This document shows positions 6,228-6,607 of a stretch of 6,607 nt of DNA, in pieces (position 1 is the first letter of the stretch; every line of letters starts with the position of its first letter). The position numbers and the translations under genes were made by a program. This DNA comes from an uncultured Erysipelotrichaceae bacterium. Lineage in GTDB: Bacteria > Bacillota_I > Bacilli_A > RF39 > UBA660. The stretch covers positions 1 to 6,607 of the forward strand of contig CACXCK010000082.1 in the NCBI GenBank assembly GCA_902766135.1, read 5' to 3'. Below the pieces are notes generated by a model. The model saw only the letters and a list, made by a program, of their open reading frames with translations. It was not told where the DNA came from and did no database searches.

Positions 6228-6607
6228 ATGAATAATAACTATATAACAGTAACTCAAATAAATGACTACATCAGAATGATGTTTGATAGTAATAATTTTT
6301 TAAAAAAAGTTTATTTAAAAGGCGAAATAAGTAATTTTAAGAATCATTCATCAGGACATCTATACTTGACTCTTAAAGACGAAAACTCACGTATTAGTGC
6401 AATTATGTTTCGTTCACAGGCCTCTAAATTAAATTTTGTGCCAGAAGATGGCATGAATGTGCTAGTAACAGGACACATAAGTGTATATCCTAGTGGTGGA
6501 AACTATCAAATATATATAGATCACATGGAACAAGATGGTTTGGGTAACTTATACATTGAATTTGAAAAATTAAAGAAGAAACTTCTTGAAAAAGGATACT
6601 TCGATCC
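6228..6607 (+). CDS. xseA: Exodeoxyribonuclease VII large subunit XseA, 5' part (runs off the window)
   Basis: 126 complete codons are visible. The ATG at 6228 follows AAAGGAAAG (6213-6221) and lies 2 nt after the HipA-like stop. XseA, with many copies of the small subunit XseB, forms exonuclease VII, which degrades single-stranded DNA from both ends to short oligonucleotides and contributes to mismatch-repair excision and damage processing. The visible part is the N-terminal OB-fold DNA-binding domain. It contains VTQINDYIRMMFD, LKGEISNFKNHSSGHLYLTL, the SAIMFRSQ strand, GMNVLVTGHISVYPSGGNYQIYI and then DGLGNLYIEFEKLKKKL, all close to the family pattern. The catalytic domain and any xseB lie beyond the window. 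Confidence 0.95.
   Translation, partial: MNNNYITVTQINDYIRMMFDSNNFLKKVYLKGEISNFKNHSSGHLYLTLKDENSRISAIMFRSQASKLNFVPEDGMNVLVTGHISVYPSGGNYQIYIDHMEQDGLGNLYIEFEKLKKKLLEKGYFD

Noticed and set aside
1..6607. tRNA/rRNA genes, CRISPR arrays, insertion sequences, riboswitches
   Set aside because: No cloverleaf-type sequences, regular repeats, transposase-like frames or inverted terminal repeats were seen. The gaps between genes are all under about 75 bases and are taken up by terminators, promoters and ribosome binding sites.

Overview
The window is AT-rich (roughly two thirds A+T by eye) and every gene lies on the + strand. The gene content (miaB, mutS, nusB, xseA), strong Shine-Dalgarno sequences, short spacers and U-tract hairpin terminators point to a low-GC Gram-positive bacterium (Bacillota). 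An uncultured Bacilli/Erysipelotrichia-type or Mollicutes-related lineage is my guess, not something the sequence proves. All six complete stop codons are TAA. Trp is TGG and no in-frame TGA is seen, so the standard bacterial code fits.

Layout: (1) 1-528 is the 3' part of miaB, a tRNA methylthiotransferase, closed by a hairpin terminator that overlaps its last codons. (2) 580-783 and 761-2164 form an overlapping pair: a 67-aa very acidic protein and a 467-aa protein. The N-terminal half of the latter resembles, by eye, the HopA1 family, whose fold is related to OspF/SpvC phosphothreonine lyases. A second terminator overlaps its stop codon. (3) 2235-4778 is full-length mutS, preceded by a good extended -10 promoter and closed by a third terminator overlapping its stop. 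(4) 4833-5228 nusB, 5230-6225 a HipA-like kinase and 6228-6607 the 5' part of xseA are packed with 1-2 nt gaps and look like one operon.

The framework is housekeeping: tRNA modification, mismatch repair, transcription antitermination and exonuclease VII. It is reminiscent of Bacillus, where miaB lies upstream of mutS (with ricA/ymcA and cotE between) and nusB lies upstream of xseA (with folD between). Here the slots between those conserved genes hold unfamiliar ones: the acidic protein and HopA1-like protein between miaB and mutS, and the HipA-like kinase between nusB and xseA. No mutL follows mutS within the window.

The most interesting point is a possible lyase-fold protein and a possible protein or small-molecule kinase within about 3 kb of each other. 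Kinase plus HopA1/OspF-type lyase is a known pairing in some RiPP pathways (class V lanthipeptides, thioamitides). A functional link here is speculative: the genes are in different transcription units and no precursor peptide is visible. The other structural theme is that all three visible terminators begin within or at the stop codon of the preceding gene.
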